NCBI GenBank assembly: GCA_001931905.2 | Contig: MSJI02000924.1 | Span: 1-64,000 of the forward strand | Source of the DNA: Cladosporium sp. IMV 00045 | Lineage: Eukaryota; Ascomycota; Dothideomycetes; Cladosporiales; Cladosporiaceae | Length of the DNA: 64,000 nucleotides | Direction of reading: 5' to 3' | In this document: positions 1 to 12,101 of the stretch, piece after piece | Position numbering within the stretch: position 1 is the stretch's first letter | Layout: every line of letters begins with the position of its first letter | Position numbers and translations under genes: made by a program | Notes under the pieces: generated by a model | The model's database searches: none | The model's input: the letters and a program-made list of their open reading frames with translations, nothing else | Told to the model about the DNA's origin: nothing

Positions 1-899
1 AATCCTGGCTGTTGTTGGTTCATGCCATATGCTTGCTGCATATTTCCTTGGGAGGAATCCATTTGCTGCTGATTGGCTTCTTCTGCTGCGCCGTGGGACT
101 CTTCTTCATTCTGGTCCGTTTCTTGTATCTCAGTAATGATCTCCACATCGCTCTTATCGCCCGGGTCATCGTCAACGAGGTCTTCATCAGCTTGAGTGCC
201 AGTCATCTGCTGGTCCTCGGTGGTAGACTGATATGCCTGTTAGCCGTGAAGCTCGAAAGCTTCTTAAAATCATAGTATACATACGTTCTCATGTAGCGCA
301 TCGCCTTCCTCAATACTCGGCGCAACAGCGCTCTCATTGTTGGCAGCTTCCACAGTAGCATCGGTGATGGCGCCAGGATTAGCAGCTTCCTGCGTATTCG
401 CGATCGCGGAGGTGTCTTCAGCGACCGTGGGAGTCTCGCCGGGCGCCGGGGTAGGCGTAGGTGCAGCAGCAGCGGGGGTAGCGCTACTGGTGCTCGTTTG
501 TGCGATCCTCCTCTTAAGCTCAGTCTTCAAGTGTGCTTTGATGGTCATGCGCAGACTCTTCATAGGCGCGCAGACATCTGACGATACGGGCTGGTGATCG
601 CAAATGGAGCACTGGTTTGGTAATTCTGCCTGGCCTTGGGAGTGGATTAGTACCGGCGCGCATAGATCGCTGTCGCATGGAGGGCAGGCGACGCTTACAT
701 TTGTCGCAGATGGATGTTTCGCAGCAGGGCAGCTTGACAGCGTTGACGGCGACTAGATTACAGAGGCCGCAGCGCAGCTTTGCCGGGATCTCCTCTGGGA
801 CGAGGGTGCTATTTACTATTAGCTTGTGGCAAGTACTTGACGACGCGATACTCCTTACGCAGCGAGACTAAGCTCGTCTTCGTTGAGCGTTGCGGCCAT
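1..899 (-). CDS. RING/U-box-like zinc-finger protein, N-terminal part
   Basis: The gene runs off the left edge. I read exons 899-859, 808-699, 634-285 and 227-1 (continuing), with introns of 50, 64 and 57 nt, all GT-AG and in phase. The visible protein has about 242 residues. Residues 10-75 form a cysteine-rich finger: a C-x2-C pair in LRCGLCNLVAVNA, then LPCC, SICDKC and CSIC. A KSLRMTIKAHLKTELKRR helix follows. This layout resembles the RING/U-box of the Mpe1/RBBP6 group and other fungal RING proteins, so ubiquitin-ligase or mRNA-3'-end work is possible but not shown. The rest is low complexity: Ala/Pro/Thr-rich, then acidic (DLVDDDPGDK), then Gln/Met-rich. The start ATG at 899 was chosen because the finger begins right after it and splices cleanly. 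The C-terminus, which would settle the family, is missing. Confidence 0.72.
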
Positions 900-1572
900 G
901 GCGGCGGCGCAATGCGAAAGGATCGCGAAAAGTGATGGTAAGGCTGGCGCGATTGATGTGCGCTTGGTGCCTGTTTCAGGTGGTGGATAGGAACATGGAT
1001 CGGAAGTTGTTGGGTGTGTCGGTAGAGATAGGGTGAGGTGAGAGATGCGGAAGGGTAAGAATCGAGAGGTTTGGGTGTGCGAGAGAGGAGGAGGAGTTGT
1101 TGTTGTCAAGTCGCAAAGCAAAGTAGGCTTCATTCAGAAAGTCCTCAGCCATCCTCCCTCGCCTCCCCAGAAAGGAAGGCACGCGCGGAACTGAAGCCGC
1201 GCTAGCATGTGAAGCATGTGAATGGAGAAACGACTACACTTCATCAGCATCTTCATGAACATGTGAAAGACAAAGGTTTCTACGCCATGGTCTTTAACGT
1301 GCAGCGTCTTGCAAGTTCCCGATCATACTGTCCTTCGCATCTTTCCCAAGTAGGTATGCTCAAAATGTTTAATCAGCAATCTAATCTTCACGAAAGATTG
1401 GAAGACGCCAGGAATATACGCCACAGTCTTGGTCACGCAGCAAAATAGGAAGAAGACATCAAAGAAACCTACCTAGGTACCTTCAAGACGAAACATGCAA
1501 GACATCGACGAGAACACAGACATTGCATTCAATCAAGCATCACCCAGCAACCCACAACCAGAACAAGAAACC
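900..1572. other. Intergenic, RING gene promoter and CoA-ligase 3' flank
   Basis: This stretch holds the upstream region of the leftward RING gene and the 3' flank of the leftward CoA ligase. Short open frames exist but none resembles a protein. I see no RNA gene or repeat. Confidence 0.5.
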
Positions 1573-3355
1573 CTACAATTTCGCCCACTCCCTCTTCGCC
1601 TCCCCCTTCGCCTCCTCCCTCAGCACCCTCTTCAAAATCTTCCCCGAAGCATTCTTCGGAATCGCCTCCACCCACCTCACACCCCCCTCCAGCATCTTAA
1701 AACTCGCCAACCTCTCCCTCATCCAAGCATGCACCTCCTTCTCCGTCGGCCCATCCTGCCCCTGTCTGCGAACGACGTAAGCGCGAGGCAACTCGTCCCC
1801 TTCCCTCACCGGATCCGGCACGCCGATGACGGCCGCGTCGACGATGTTGGCGTGCGAGAGCAGGACGCCTTCGAGTTCGGGAGGGGCGACTTGGAAGCCG
1901 CGGACTTTGATCAGTTCCTGCGAAAGCGTTAGCATCTTCCGGGAGGAAAGGAAACAAATACCGCAGAAACATAGGGAGTACAGGCAAGCAATACCTTCTT
2001 CCGATCAACGATATACCACAACCCACTCTTCCTCTCCACAAACGCCACATCCCCCGTCCTAAAGTACCCCTCCTCATCAAAACAGCTCTCATCCACCCCT
2101 CCATCCCCCATGAGATATCCCCTAAAAACCGTCGGCCCCCTCACGCACAACTCCCCCCTCACCCCAAAACCGCTCACATCCCCTCCCTCCTCATCAACCA
2201 ACTTCAAATCCAACCCCGGCAGCGGCAAACCCACACTCCCCGTGGCATCGTAGCTCGGATACCGAAACCGCGTGGCAATACAGCTCGTCTCCGTCATGCC
2301 CCACACCTGCGTGAGGGGTTTCCCACCGAGCAAGTCCTGCATGCGCGCCTGCGGGTGTTTGTCCAGCGGCGCGGCGCCTACCTGGCCCGCGCGCGCGGAC
2401 TTGAGGCTGTATTTCTGGTTCAGCGGCGAGTTGATCGCCATGAGTGTCACAGGGGGAACCATAGCCACGTCCGTGACGGCGTATTTCTCATGCGCCCAGA
2501 ACCAGTTTTCCAGCTCGAAGCGCGGCAGGACGTAGCATTTCTCGCCCGCGCGGAGCGGGGTGGTGTGCGCCACCGGTGCGCTCGCGGCGTGGAACATGGG
2601 CAGGGCGACGAGGCGGACGGCCTTGTAGGGTCGTGGCGAGGATTCGTAGACGAGGGTGTGCTGGGCGATGAAGTTGTGGTGCGAGAGCATGGCGGCTTTG
2701 GGGAGGCCGGTGGTGCCGGAGGAGAAGAGGAGGGCGGCTGTGGTGTTCTTTGCGGTCTGTAAATCGTTGAAGCGAGGCCAGTCCGCCTCACCGTGCTGGA
2801 AGAGGTCGTGCCACTGCAGACGGCCTGCGTGCCCGTCTTCGCCACCGGGATTGAACAGAATGACCTTCTCATCATCCAAGCCGACTTCAGACGCGGCTTT
2901 CAACACTGGCTTCAACAACGCCTCTTGCGAAAGCACATACTTCACCCTCGCAGTTTTGAGAGCATGAGCCAGCTCGTGAGCCGTATACGCCGGGTTCGTA
3001 CCAGCATATACTCCGCCCGCAGCAATGACACCGAGGAAGAAGATGGGGTACCAGATGTCGTTGAAGGAGTGGATGCAGACGCATTCTCCCGGTTGCAGGC
3101 CAATGGCTTTGAAACCAGCTGCCAATTGACGGATGGCGGTGCGAGCGCGGCGGGCGCTGATGTTGTTGGAAGGGTTGAGGGCGTCGATGTAGATCTTGTA
3201 TGTCGTGTTAGTGCGATGCTTTGAGGGCTGTACTGAGAAGGTTTGAAGGGAGGACTCACAGGCTCATCCCAATCATAAGACAGATCATCGAAAGTCCAAC
3301 TCAAGAGATCCTTAGAGGGAACCGGATAGTGTTCCATGGCGAGGAAAGGCGGCAT
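1573..3355 (-). CDS. Peroxisomal AMP-binding acyl-/4-coumarate-CoA ligase-like enzyme
   Basis: Three exons (3355-3260, 3194-1995, 1917-1573) with introns of 65 and 77 nt give 546 residues, a normal length for the 4-coumarate-CoA-ligase-like branch of the ANL superfamily. These enzymes adenylate a carboxylic acid with ATP and transfer it to CoA. Visible motifs, in order: the P-loop SSGTTGLPK near residue 190, VWGMTET near 340, YFRTGD near 418, the hinge VDRKKELIKVRGFQVAP spanning the second splice junction, and the catalytic lysine context PKNASGKILKR near 520. The protein ends in WAKL, so its last three residues are AKL, a canonical peroxisomal targeting signal type 1. Substrate cannot be read from sequence; aryl, medium-chain or oxylipin-type acids are all possible. 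The first exon (MPPFLAMEHYPVPSKDLLSW) matches the usual start of fungal relatives. No neighbour suggests a biosynthetic cluster. Confidence 0.9.
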
Positions 3356-4672
3356 GGTTGGCGTCCCTCTATCGTTTCTACCGAGTGAAGTCTTCCAAGA
3401 GAGTTGCTGTACAAAAGATCAAATCCAGCAGGTCCGAGAAGGTCCCTATAATACCTCCCAACAATTCTTTCCTTTCTACCACACGACACTCTCAGCTGAG
3501 AATGCGAAACTGTAACGATCCCACCCTGAGTCTCACGTAGGATGCAAACGAATAAGCTGACCCTAAGCGAGGACGAAATCAGCCTCTTGATAACCGGACG
3601 CCCATGTTTTCAAGAAAAATGAACAAGTTCAGCCAGACTTTCACAGCGAATACATCATCATATACACAACAAACAGTCCCTTGTGCATCCGAATAGCGAT
3701 CAGCCGCAATGATTTATGTAGGTATCCGTAACAAGCAGTGTAACGTAGTGGCAGACAACCTCGGCTCGCACCTCGACCTCTGCCCATCCGACCCCACTCG
3801 TCTGTGAAGTCGACAGCCGAGAGGGCTGAAAGCTTATTAACATGAGCTTGTTGATCTCCTGAAACATTCCATTATCCGGAACGTGCGTATGGACGTGTAA
3901 GCAGGTCTAAGGTGAAGTGACAAGCCAGAAGCAGAAAGGCATGAGAAGAATTCGAGCCGTTTTGTGAAATTGTTGTTTCAATGCCTTTTTGCATTCTGCG
4001 TGATCCAGTGCTATATATCCTTTTCCCTTGTTCCCCTTTTCCCTTCCCATCCGCAATATGCTCAACAAAGGAGGTATCCATTTCCGAAAAAGAAAGATCT
4101 TCCCGTCTCCGAATTTCTGCATCCCCCTTCCCTTAGGAACGTAAGAAGTCCCCTGTCCCATCTGTTTGTTCGTCAACAAAAAAATAAATATGTAACCAGC
4201 GAAAGAGAAGAAGAAACGAAATGGGAGTTATACAGATAATCCCTTTGCCACCGTTCCGTAACATGTTTCATCCTTTGCAATGAGAGGGAGAAACAGATAG
4301 GGAAGGAAGGGCAGGAAGAAGAAACGAAAAGGTGACAGGGCGAGTTGTGCACAAGTCCCCTCTCTCGCCCATCGAGAGAGCCCCAGGAATGAAATGAAGA
4401 CAAGAAGCGCCATCGCTCGTAATATGCAAGTGGAAAGATGCCACAAAGGCACCAAAAAAAGCAAACCCCTCCCCATGTCCCGTCAGCCAATGCCTGTGCC
4501 TGTGCCGTATTTGTGTGTGCGTGTGTTGTCGTCCAGTTTCTTCGTCATACAGCCAGCCAGATCGGGGTATCAACAAAGCGTTTTTTCAAAAAGAGATGAA
4601 CAAGAAAGAACGGGAAGTATCCCCAACAAAATGAAACCATGCCGGAAAGTGGCAATTCCGGCCTCCTCACGA
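3356..4672. other. Intergenic, CoA-ligase promoter and WSC-gene 3' region
   Basis: This contains the upstream region of the CoA ligase and the 3' flank (probably a long 3'UTR) of the WSC gene. It is pyrimidine/purine-biased with no protein-like frame. I see no RNA gene. Confidence 0.5.
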
Positions 4673-6448
4673 TCAAGCTCTGCTTTCAAAACTTGCCCTA
4701 GGATCCGGGTTGCGCACCTGCAGCTTACCGCCACCGAGCCCGTCCAGCGGTCGGCTGTAGTCCGTGTTGTCCGCCATGGAGATTCGACTGCCGTTCGCTT
4801 CCGCGTTCGCGAAAAGTGCGCTGGGGTTGAGGCGTTGGTCGTACACGAACGGCTTACTATGCCGTCGCGAGTCCATCTGGTAGAGGCTGCCGCTGTTCTG
4901 GCTTTGCGGTCCGAGAGGGCTGGAGGCTTCCGGACCGTGGGAATGCGAAGATCCGGTGGGGAAAAAGGCGGAGTGGCGTGCACTGCTGGCACCGGCGCCG
5001 GCGGAAGAGGGCTCGCCGTTGTTGTCGTCTTCGGTGGTTTCGTGGCCACGGGCGAGGAGGCCGACTTTACTAAGGACGCTGACGTTGCGGCGCGGACGGC
5101 GGGAGGCGCCTTGGGAGGACATTTCTGGGTAGCCATGCTGTGGGTTGTTGGGATCCTGGCGTTTGCGTCGCCAGAGTAGGAAAATGGCCAATGCCAAGAG
5201 GGCGAGGAAGGCGAGGACGCCGATGACAACTCCAGCGACGGCGCCACCAGAGAGGCTCGATGATGATGATGATGATGATTGGGTCTCGGCAGATTGGCGG
5301 TCGGGTGCGACCATTGGCGTTGAAGTGACTGTTTCGGTCACGGGCTCTCCGGAGATGGTGACGACGCGGGTGCTGGTCACTGGTGAAGGAGTGGCGGATT
5401 CGGGAACGGAAGAGCTTGAGTCAGAAGTCATGACAGGTGCCTCAACGTTTGTGGAAGAAAAAGAGGAAGAAGTTTCGGGAGGTGGCGTCGAGCTGGTGCT
5501 GGAGGTGGTGGGCGTGCGGGATGAAGAGGACTACGATGAGATTTGATTAGCATGCTGACAGACACGGTTAGAAATAAAAACCGTGGTGGCACAATTTCGA
5601 GCAGAGACATCGGAAAATCCAAGCAAGCCCAGAGGTTGAACATTGGCCACCAGTAGTTGCGAATCGCAAGGTGACTCACGGAAGTGGTGGGAGGATCAGA
5701 ACTAGAAGTAGAAGGTCTCCGCGATGATGATGATGTTGTCGCCTCTGAAGAAGACGTCTGGGATGAGGGTGTTAGAGGAGACGTCCTTGACGATGTCCGT
5801 GGACTCGAAGTCTCGGACGGTGGATCCGAGGAAGAAGAAGAGGTAAAAGTGGAAGAATCCGGGGTGGAAGAAGAGAAGGACGTGGGAGGGGACGACGAGG
5901 TCCTCTGCCGACGCGAAGAAGTCGACGTTGTGGAAGTACTAACCCTTTCGCTCGTGGAAGAGGCGGCAGACGTACTGCTCGCCTGGCTACTCGATCCGCC
6001 GCCCGCGGTGCCAGATGGCGAAGGGCCGAGAGCAACGTATCCATACAGGCCTTGATCCTGGTTTCCGCATTTGTCATCTGGGTATCCCGGACAGCTCTGG
6101 TTGCAGTCGGATGTATCACCCTGATCGGCGGGAATATAGTTGGAGCACCAGCAATTTTCCCATTGTACGATCGCAAAGGCGTATCCGTCGCTGCAAGTGT
6201 TGGAACAGGCTTGGAAGGAGTTGGCGGAGTCGGAAACTGGAAAATGTTAGCTCGCGTGTTTGAAGAGGCGGCGGGCTGTGGAAGAGCCGAATTGATGACA
6301 TACCCGAACTGTAGTCGGAGCCAGTGTTCTGGTTTGAACAGTACTCCTGGCTCCCTCCGCCCCATTGTTGCGCGAATGTGGGTGCGACAGAAGAAATCGC
6401 GGCCAGGAGGGCCAGACGTCGATAGGGAAGCATGTCGCGGTGTTTCAT
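4673..6448 (-). CDS. WSC-domain cell-wall integrity sensor
   Basis: Exons 6448-6304, 6236-5680 and 5530-4673 (introns 67 and 149 nt) encode 519 residues. The N-terminus has a signal peptide (hydrophobic RLALLAAISSVAPTFAQQ). A WSC domain follows at about residues 30-115 with eight cysteines, including the motifs FQACSNTC, ENCWC and SDCNQSC. About 200 residues of Ser/Thr-rich stalk come next, likely O-mannosylated. A single membrane helix lies near 330-355 (AGVVIGVLAFLALLALAIFL), followed by a basic stop-transfer RRKR and a cytoplasmic tail of about 160 residues. This is the Wsc1/2/3 architecture: a plasma-membrane mechanosensor that signals through Rho1 to the cell-wall integrity MAP-kinase pathway. 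A run of Ser codons (positions about 5262-5282, a GAT repeat on the plus strand) sits just before the helix and may vary in length between strains. The 3.7-kb gene-free upstream region is unusually long. Confidence 0.9.
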
Positions 6449-7120
6449 AGTGGAAAGATAGTAATAGCGAGGGATGGAGAATACAAGAGAGCGGGAGAGG
6501 TGTGATATCCTCGGCTGACGCCAGGCTGCGAGTCTAGGACGGGCTCATGCGGGCAATGCAGACGAGGTGGAGGCGGGTTGTGAAGTGCGGGCGGCAGCAG
6601 CGGCAGTGAAGTGTGCGGTCGCAGGCGTGGTAGGTAGTAAAGTGAAGTGTAGTGGTGGTAGTAGGGACAAGCGTATCTTCAGGATCGCTTGGAGGTGTGT
6701 GAGGAGAGATGGCAAGCGTTGGAGAGATTCGCAGTCGGGTCCGAGCCAGAGAGATCGAGGCAAGGCGGTGGTCGATAGTGCGCCGGTGGTAAGGGAACGG
6801 CGGGCGAGCGTTGGCGAACGTTGGCGGAGGGTGAGATTTGCGGTTGGCGGCAGCAGTAGCGAGTCGAGCGAGGGAAAGTGAGTGCAAGACTAATGAGTGA
6901 ATACGGTATTGGCGAGAGGGGGTTTGGGGCTTGATTTAGGTGATTGTCGTCGGGATCCGGAGAGTAGCGGTTAATGTGTGATTTGCGCTGGGTTGGCCCT
7001 AGAGCGATGATGATGGGAGATGGTGAGAAGGTAAATTGCCTTCTTGCTTGGAGAGTGCGTGAGTGCTTGGTGGCGATGGCACACAGCGACAGCACAAGTG
7101 TAACGAGTGTTGATGGTCTT

Positions 7121-7151
7121 GACTGACTGACTGAATGACTGATTGACTGAC
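7121..7151. repeat. Imperfect GACT tetranucleotide microsatellite
   Basis: About seven imperfect copies of GACT/TGAC lie in the WSC upstream region. It is a simple-sequence repeat with no other role visible. Confidence 0.8.
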
Positions 7152-7580
7152 GTTATAGACAAGCAGTGGTATAGTCAGAAATCACAACAGCAACAGCAAC
7201 ATCAAAGAAAAGAAACAGAATAATCTCTCCCACTCCCACTCCCTCATGGCAGAGAGTCGGCACACGGGATGTGGCAAAGTCTAAGTGACGCGAACGACGA
7301 TAGCGACTTGTTGGGCCGGGCACGAGAGATGGAGATCGGCCAATACCTCCACTCCTGCCGCATTAGCCCCAACCTAATACATCATCCACGAAAGAACATT
7401 GAAAGAATTGGCTGATGAGACTGGAGAACGGGCGGAGATCATCCTGGGCCCAGGCATGTGCTGTATCTTGGGAGGTATCTTTTCAAGCATCAATGTATCA
7501 TAGCATCGAGGTATCAAGGTATCATCGTCCTCCCATTGTGCGTGCACCCGGCCTGTTTCAGATTGCAAGCCGCGAAATGG

Positions 7581-7626
7581 GATGTATCGACATGATGTAT
7601 CGACATGATGTATCGACATGATGTAT
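7581..7626. repeat. 13-bp tandem repeat, about 3.5 copies
   Basis: The unit GATGTATCGACAT occurs three times exactly, followed by a partial fourth. It lies in non-coding sequence upstream of the WSC gene. Related GTATCA words occur at about 7479-7525, so it may be a local expansion of a GTATC-rich stretch. Confidence 0.9.
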
Positions 7627-10176
7627 ACCTCTCTCTCACACACTCACACAAAAGACAAATCATCCTGCAAGCCACTCATGTCAAGCCTCTCGCTTCTGGC
7701 CCTCGCCCGTTGACAGCACTTCCAATCATTCCCACCGTCCTCGCTATACCATTGGCTTGATCCCAGGCGCGACAGAAACCTCCCGGCACAGCCTCTTTCG
7801 CATTAAACATCCGCCGAACTCTCTGATCGCAAAAAACACGACTTTGCTACGAGGCTACCTCTACCCGCCCGCTCCATTCATGACGATTAGACTTCGCTGC
7901 GTGTCATCGTCTTGGCACATCCGCGGCACCTTTTCCCATTTCCCATCCAAATCAACTGCCAAAAAAGCAGAAAATCCAAATTCCTCGCGATTTCCAACCA
8001 CGGACAACGCGGCACGGCAAGTTCAAGACTGCCCTTAGCCGCCGTCGACGCCACCGCCGTCACACCGCGGGAACCGCTCCAATCCACTCCCTCCACTCTA
8101 TTACATGTTTCTTCGCCAAAAAGAAACACTGCCTGCTTGCCTTGCTGGCTCTTTCGCGCGCGGGTGTCACGGCGCGTCGTGCCTCCAGTCGCTCGCTTGT
8201 GCTGAAGGGAAAAGGAATCTCCGACGCGGCTCGCAGCGACATGCCTGCCTACCTACCTTTACCCGATGAAACCCCCTTGATATGAAACCTCTGGACTTTG
8301 AGCCGCATTCATCATCACTGAATTTCGCGTAACAAATGTCCATGTATCGCATTTAGATGGTCGCATCACAGGCAAGGTAATAATCAGCAAGGGCGCCTCT
8401 CCCCTCGCTTTTTCCCGCCGGACATGCTCGCATGTATTCTCCTCCTCCCCTTCCCTGATCGCGTCTCGCACAAGTACAGAAAAAGACCCGCAACTCTTCG
8501 CGGCCCTTTCCCAAACCTTGCGGAGCGTGAACACGAGGGGTACGCGAGGTACGCCAACTCTAAAGGCACTCGTATGGACCACCCATCCCTGTCCGAAAGA
8601 GCCAGGCAAGGCAAGTTTCCTCCGTGGCACTGGTGGTTACTGCGGGTGGCCTTGGTGGCGAAAAACATCCACGGAGGTGAGCTTGTGGGAGAGGTTGCAG
8701 CTGGCTGGGAGCTATGGGTAGGTGAGGTCGGTAGCTACTCGCTACGAAGAAGGGGAGGTGTTGTGATTTCCCCTTCTTTTCGTCTTCATGCGCTCCACAC
8801 GCGCATGAAGTACTGGTGCAGTAGTGAGGGCTGCTACTGCTACTGCTTACATCCGAACCACCCGATCGAACATATCAGCTCATCTGGCTCCAGAAATCAG
8901 TAGTAGTTGGAGGGAAGAGGAAGGAAGACAAAAATCTCCGCGCGAATGGGATGTGATCCTGAGGAAAGGCTATCTCTCGCCAAACTCGAAACATGGCAGG
9001 TAACCTCAGGTCTATACCACTATCTAGCTGTAGCTGTTGTCGTAGGCTCCGTCCCCTGTGTAGCTAGTTTCGCCTCTCGCCTATTGTACATGGTATGTAT
9101 GCTCCGAAAGAGCTCTACTGCAGAAGAGCCGCATTGCTGTGCTGTGTTGCATTAGCTATCTCGCTCACATGTCACGGTCGAATACAATTGAGAGGCATGA
9201 TCCCATTCATGCGTCAAGCACTTCGAGATGTGATGAGAGGGTGGCTGGCTGTTCATGCACACACGGTGGGTATGGTCGTATCTCCCTGTCCAAGCACTTC
9301 GAAACCTTATGCTCTCTGCAACCTTGCCTAATGGGAAGAAAGCAGACACGCATTATCTGAATGCACGTACATAGCTTCAACCCTCCTCCATTCATGAAGC
9401 CGAGTGCAACCCATTTTCCATCTCTACCCTGCATGAACACAGAAAACACAGTACCCTCCACCCATCCCATCCATCCACCAAGCACTTCACTCCCAATCCA
9501 ACCCACCCTCCAATCCGGAGAAAAGCAGAACCCAATGGCAAACCACAAAACGCCACAATCACAACCATCCTACATCCCCGAACCATACTTCCAAAGCCCC
9601 AGGTCTGGACCGCCGTCAGCCTGCCGGGCCTGTCAGCAGAAAGCTTGCGATTGAGTTTTGGGGCGTGCATGTACATGTCAACAGTAATGGCTTGCAAAAT
9701 GGTGATTGAGTTTCGTGGTATCGGAACGAAGGGAGAGAGGTGGAAGGGGATGAATTCGATTTCTTGATCGAGAAGTTGTCATTGGAGTATGGAAGATGAT
9801 GCGAGATGTATAATGATTTTTTTTTTTTTCGCTTATACCTTACCTCGACTTTTGCCGAGGATGGACACCGATGGGTAGATTCATTTTCGATACTCTAGTC
9901 TCTTCGATGGGATTTTCTAGCTGACACACTCGATTCTGTGTAATCTGAGACCTTCTGGCGCTCACATTGCATACAGTCTCCCCGGTTCACACCTTTTCTC
10001 ATGCGGCTTCGTCGTGGTTTTGTCGATTCCTCCATTCTAACGATTCGATCGATGGTTGAGCCAGTTAGCATGACTGACGACTGTCTTCCAGGCTTCGCAG
10101 CCTCGTCAACTCCCGTTCCCTAAAGCAAGCACTTCAGAGGCAACGAACAACCTAATTACCGCTGGCAACATCATCC

Positions 10177-11334
10177 TCACCCCTCCCTCAAAAGCACCCC
10201 CATCTCCTCCCTCCCCACCAACCCCTCCACATACCTCCTATCCTCCTCCACCAAATCCTCCCAGGCAACCTCCAAAAACCCACCCAGCTCATCAACCAAC
10301 TCCACCACCCCTGGCCTGACACCCGTGAACTCCCCCTTGACCTTTCCATGCCCACTTGCCCAAGTCCTCACTTGCACCCCTTTCGCGAAAAGATCGAAAC
10401 CCCTCTCCATCCGTCCCTCAACTACTCTCGCTACTTTCCCAGCCTCATCTTCCAGAGGAGAGATAACGATAGCGTTGAAGATATGCTGGATTTCTTGCAC
10501 GGATTTGCCGAGCTGGCGTGCGATAGGGAGAGGGTCGAAGGTTTGCTGGAGGTGCGTGCTGAGGAGTGTGTACTCGGCCGGGGTCCAGCGGCGCCAGAAA
10601 GGCGGTTTGAGGGAGAAGGTCGCGGGGTCGTATGGTTTGGTGGGTGAGTCGGGGGAGTTATAGATAGGGACGTAGCGGGGGTGGATGGGAGAGATGGACG
10701 GTTTGCTGGTTCTGGACGTTGGCGTGTTGTTGGTGCGATGCTGTATGGTGGCATTCGCGACGTTGGCGGTTGTGGTGGTGGCGTCGATGGATGTAGCGAT
10801 GGGTTCGGTGTTCGTGCTGGCGGTGGCGAAGACGTCTTCGTAGTCGTTGGCTATGGTAGAGCCGGCATGCTGCGATGGACAATCGGGTAAGCTTGAGGGA
10901 AGCTTTCGAGAAGCTATGTCTGTGTGCTTTTGGTCGTTACCAGCCGGCTGGTTCGTAGGTGCGGTAGCGATCGAGTGTTTGTCGCTCGTCTTGGTGGCCA
11001 CGGTGGTCGCGGCATTTAACGTAGTGGGATCGTGTCTCTTCATCGACCGCATGGAAGTCTCCAGCGACTGCATGAACGGCTTCATTAAAACCGGTCTCTC
11101 TAAGACAGATGCACTGGTCGACTTCGGCGCCGGCGTCGGAGTCTTCATTGGCGTGGTGAGTCGCCTCTTGCTGATGCTGCCGCCATCGCCGTAGCCAGAG
11201 TCGGCGACACTCTCATCGCGCTTGCGCTTAGGTGTTGGTGGGATGTTAACGTTGGACTCGAAAGATGATTTTGTTGGAGTTGATACGGGGGAGAGAGGAG
11301 GCGAGTCAAGGAGGTCGATGACTTCTGGTTCCAT
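10177..11334 (-). CDS. Nuclear protein with SANT/Myb-like segment and SIM-like N-terminus
   Basis: One intronless frame encodes 385 residues. The N-terminus EVIDLLDSPP fits a SUMO-interacting motif (hydrophobic core V-I-D-L-L with acidic flank). It is followed by a basic PKRKRDES patch that could be a nuclear localisation signal. Residues about 20-235 are low-complexity Ser/Thr/Pro/Ala. Near residue 250, FWRRWTPAEYTLLSTHLQQT continues into PLPIARQLGKSVQEIQHIFN, which resembles a SANT/Myb-like helical DNA- or histone-binding segment. The C-terminal 100 residues are acidic and helical. I do not recognise an orthologous family. A nuclear, chromatin-associated role is inference from these motifs only. 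The start ATG at 11334 is the first in frame. Confidence 0.7.
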   Translation of the reverse strand: MEPEVIDLLDSPPLSPVSTPTKSSFESNVNIPPTPKRKRDESVADSGYGDGGSISKRRLTTPMKTPTPAPKSTSASVLERPVLMKPFMQSLETSMRSMKRHDPTTLNAATTVATKTSDKHSIATAPTNQPAGNDQKHTDIASRKLPSSLPDCPSQHAGSTIANDYEDVFATASTNTEPIATSIDATTTTANVANATIQHRTNNTPTSRTSKPSISPIHPRYVPIYNSPDSPTKPYDPATFSLKPPFWRRWTPAEYTLLSTHLQQTFDPLPIARQLGKSVQEIQHIFNAIVISPLEDEAGKVARVVEGRMERGFDLFAKGVQVRTWASGHGKVKGEFTGVRPGVVELVDELGGFLEVAWEDLVEEDRRYVEGLVGREEMGVLLREG

Positions 11335-12101
11335 GATGAAAGAAAGATGCGATGCTTGCTATGCTTGCTATGCTTGTGATGGTGAGTGATAATGCGTGTG
11401 GAGGAAGGCGAGAAAAGAAAAGCGATCTTGGCAGGACGTAAATTCCTCGACAAAAGAAGTATTGTAAGTTTGCTATTGTTTGAACAACTGCGGGTCTGAG
11501 CCATTTGTTGCATGTGACAAGCCTGGATAACTTCACTTCACTCAACTCACCTCACTCCAGGCTTGCGGTGTTTGGACATGGCTGTTACGTGCACGACGAG
11601 AGTCTTCTATTGGAAGATCCTTCGAGTATTTGCAGTAGCTATGAGTGTCAATACATAATTTCAAGCCCAATGACCTTACGGTTGTCTGTTTGAAAGGCGG
11701 TTTGCTACTCATCTGCAGCCTTGCGCTTCACCGGTGAAGTGATGTAGCCATGCGCCAAAGATGGTTACATCGACCAATATAGTTTTGGGGCTTTAGTTAT
11801 GACTCTTGAAATATTGCAATCAATCTATGTCAATGCTCCCGGCCATCTCGTGTTCTGATGAGTCAGTCGAGGTGTGAGTACAAGTGAATGGTCAGGAAGG
11901 AGGGACGCTCGCGATGAGGCTGAAGTGACACAATCGCAACGGCGGCTACGACGTCAGCTTCAAACGCCGCCTCGTTCAGCCCATCCACGCAGTTACACCG
12001 AACCTTCTTTTAACGACCACGGTTCAACACCACTCCAAACATTTGTCAAATTCAAGACACTCGCTTGGCTCGAGCTTGACATGCCACCCATCTAATAAAC
12101 A
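11335..12101. other. Divergent intergenic region
   Basis: This is the shared upstream region of two divergently transcribed genes. A triplet-like GCTTGCTATG repeat near 11350-11380 sits just upstream of the leftward start. No gene is seen. Confidence 0.5.

Larger units (their letters stand above)
6449..10176. other. 3.7-kb gene-free region upstream of the WSC gene
   Basis: No open frame here resembles a protein. The first kilobase next to the WSC start reads TC/CA-rich on the minus strand, like a fungal 5'UTR/promoter. It contains a GACT-type microsatellite, a 13-bp tandem repeat and a run of T near 9817-9830. It could hold a long promoter, a long spliced leader or a non-coding transcript; sequence alone does not decide. 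Confidence 0.45.

Noticed and set aside
8424..8903. 159-codon open frame on the plus strand
   Set aside because: Composition is irregular, it overlaps several other open frames of the same quality, and no motif or splice partner is visible.
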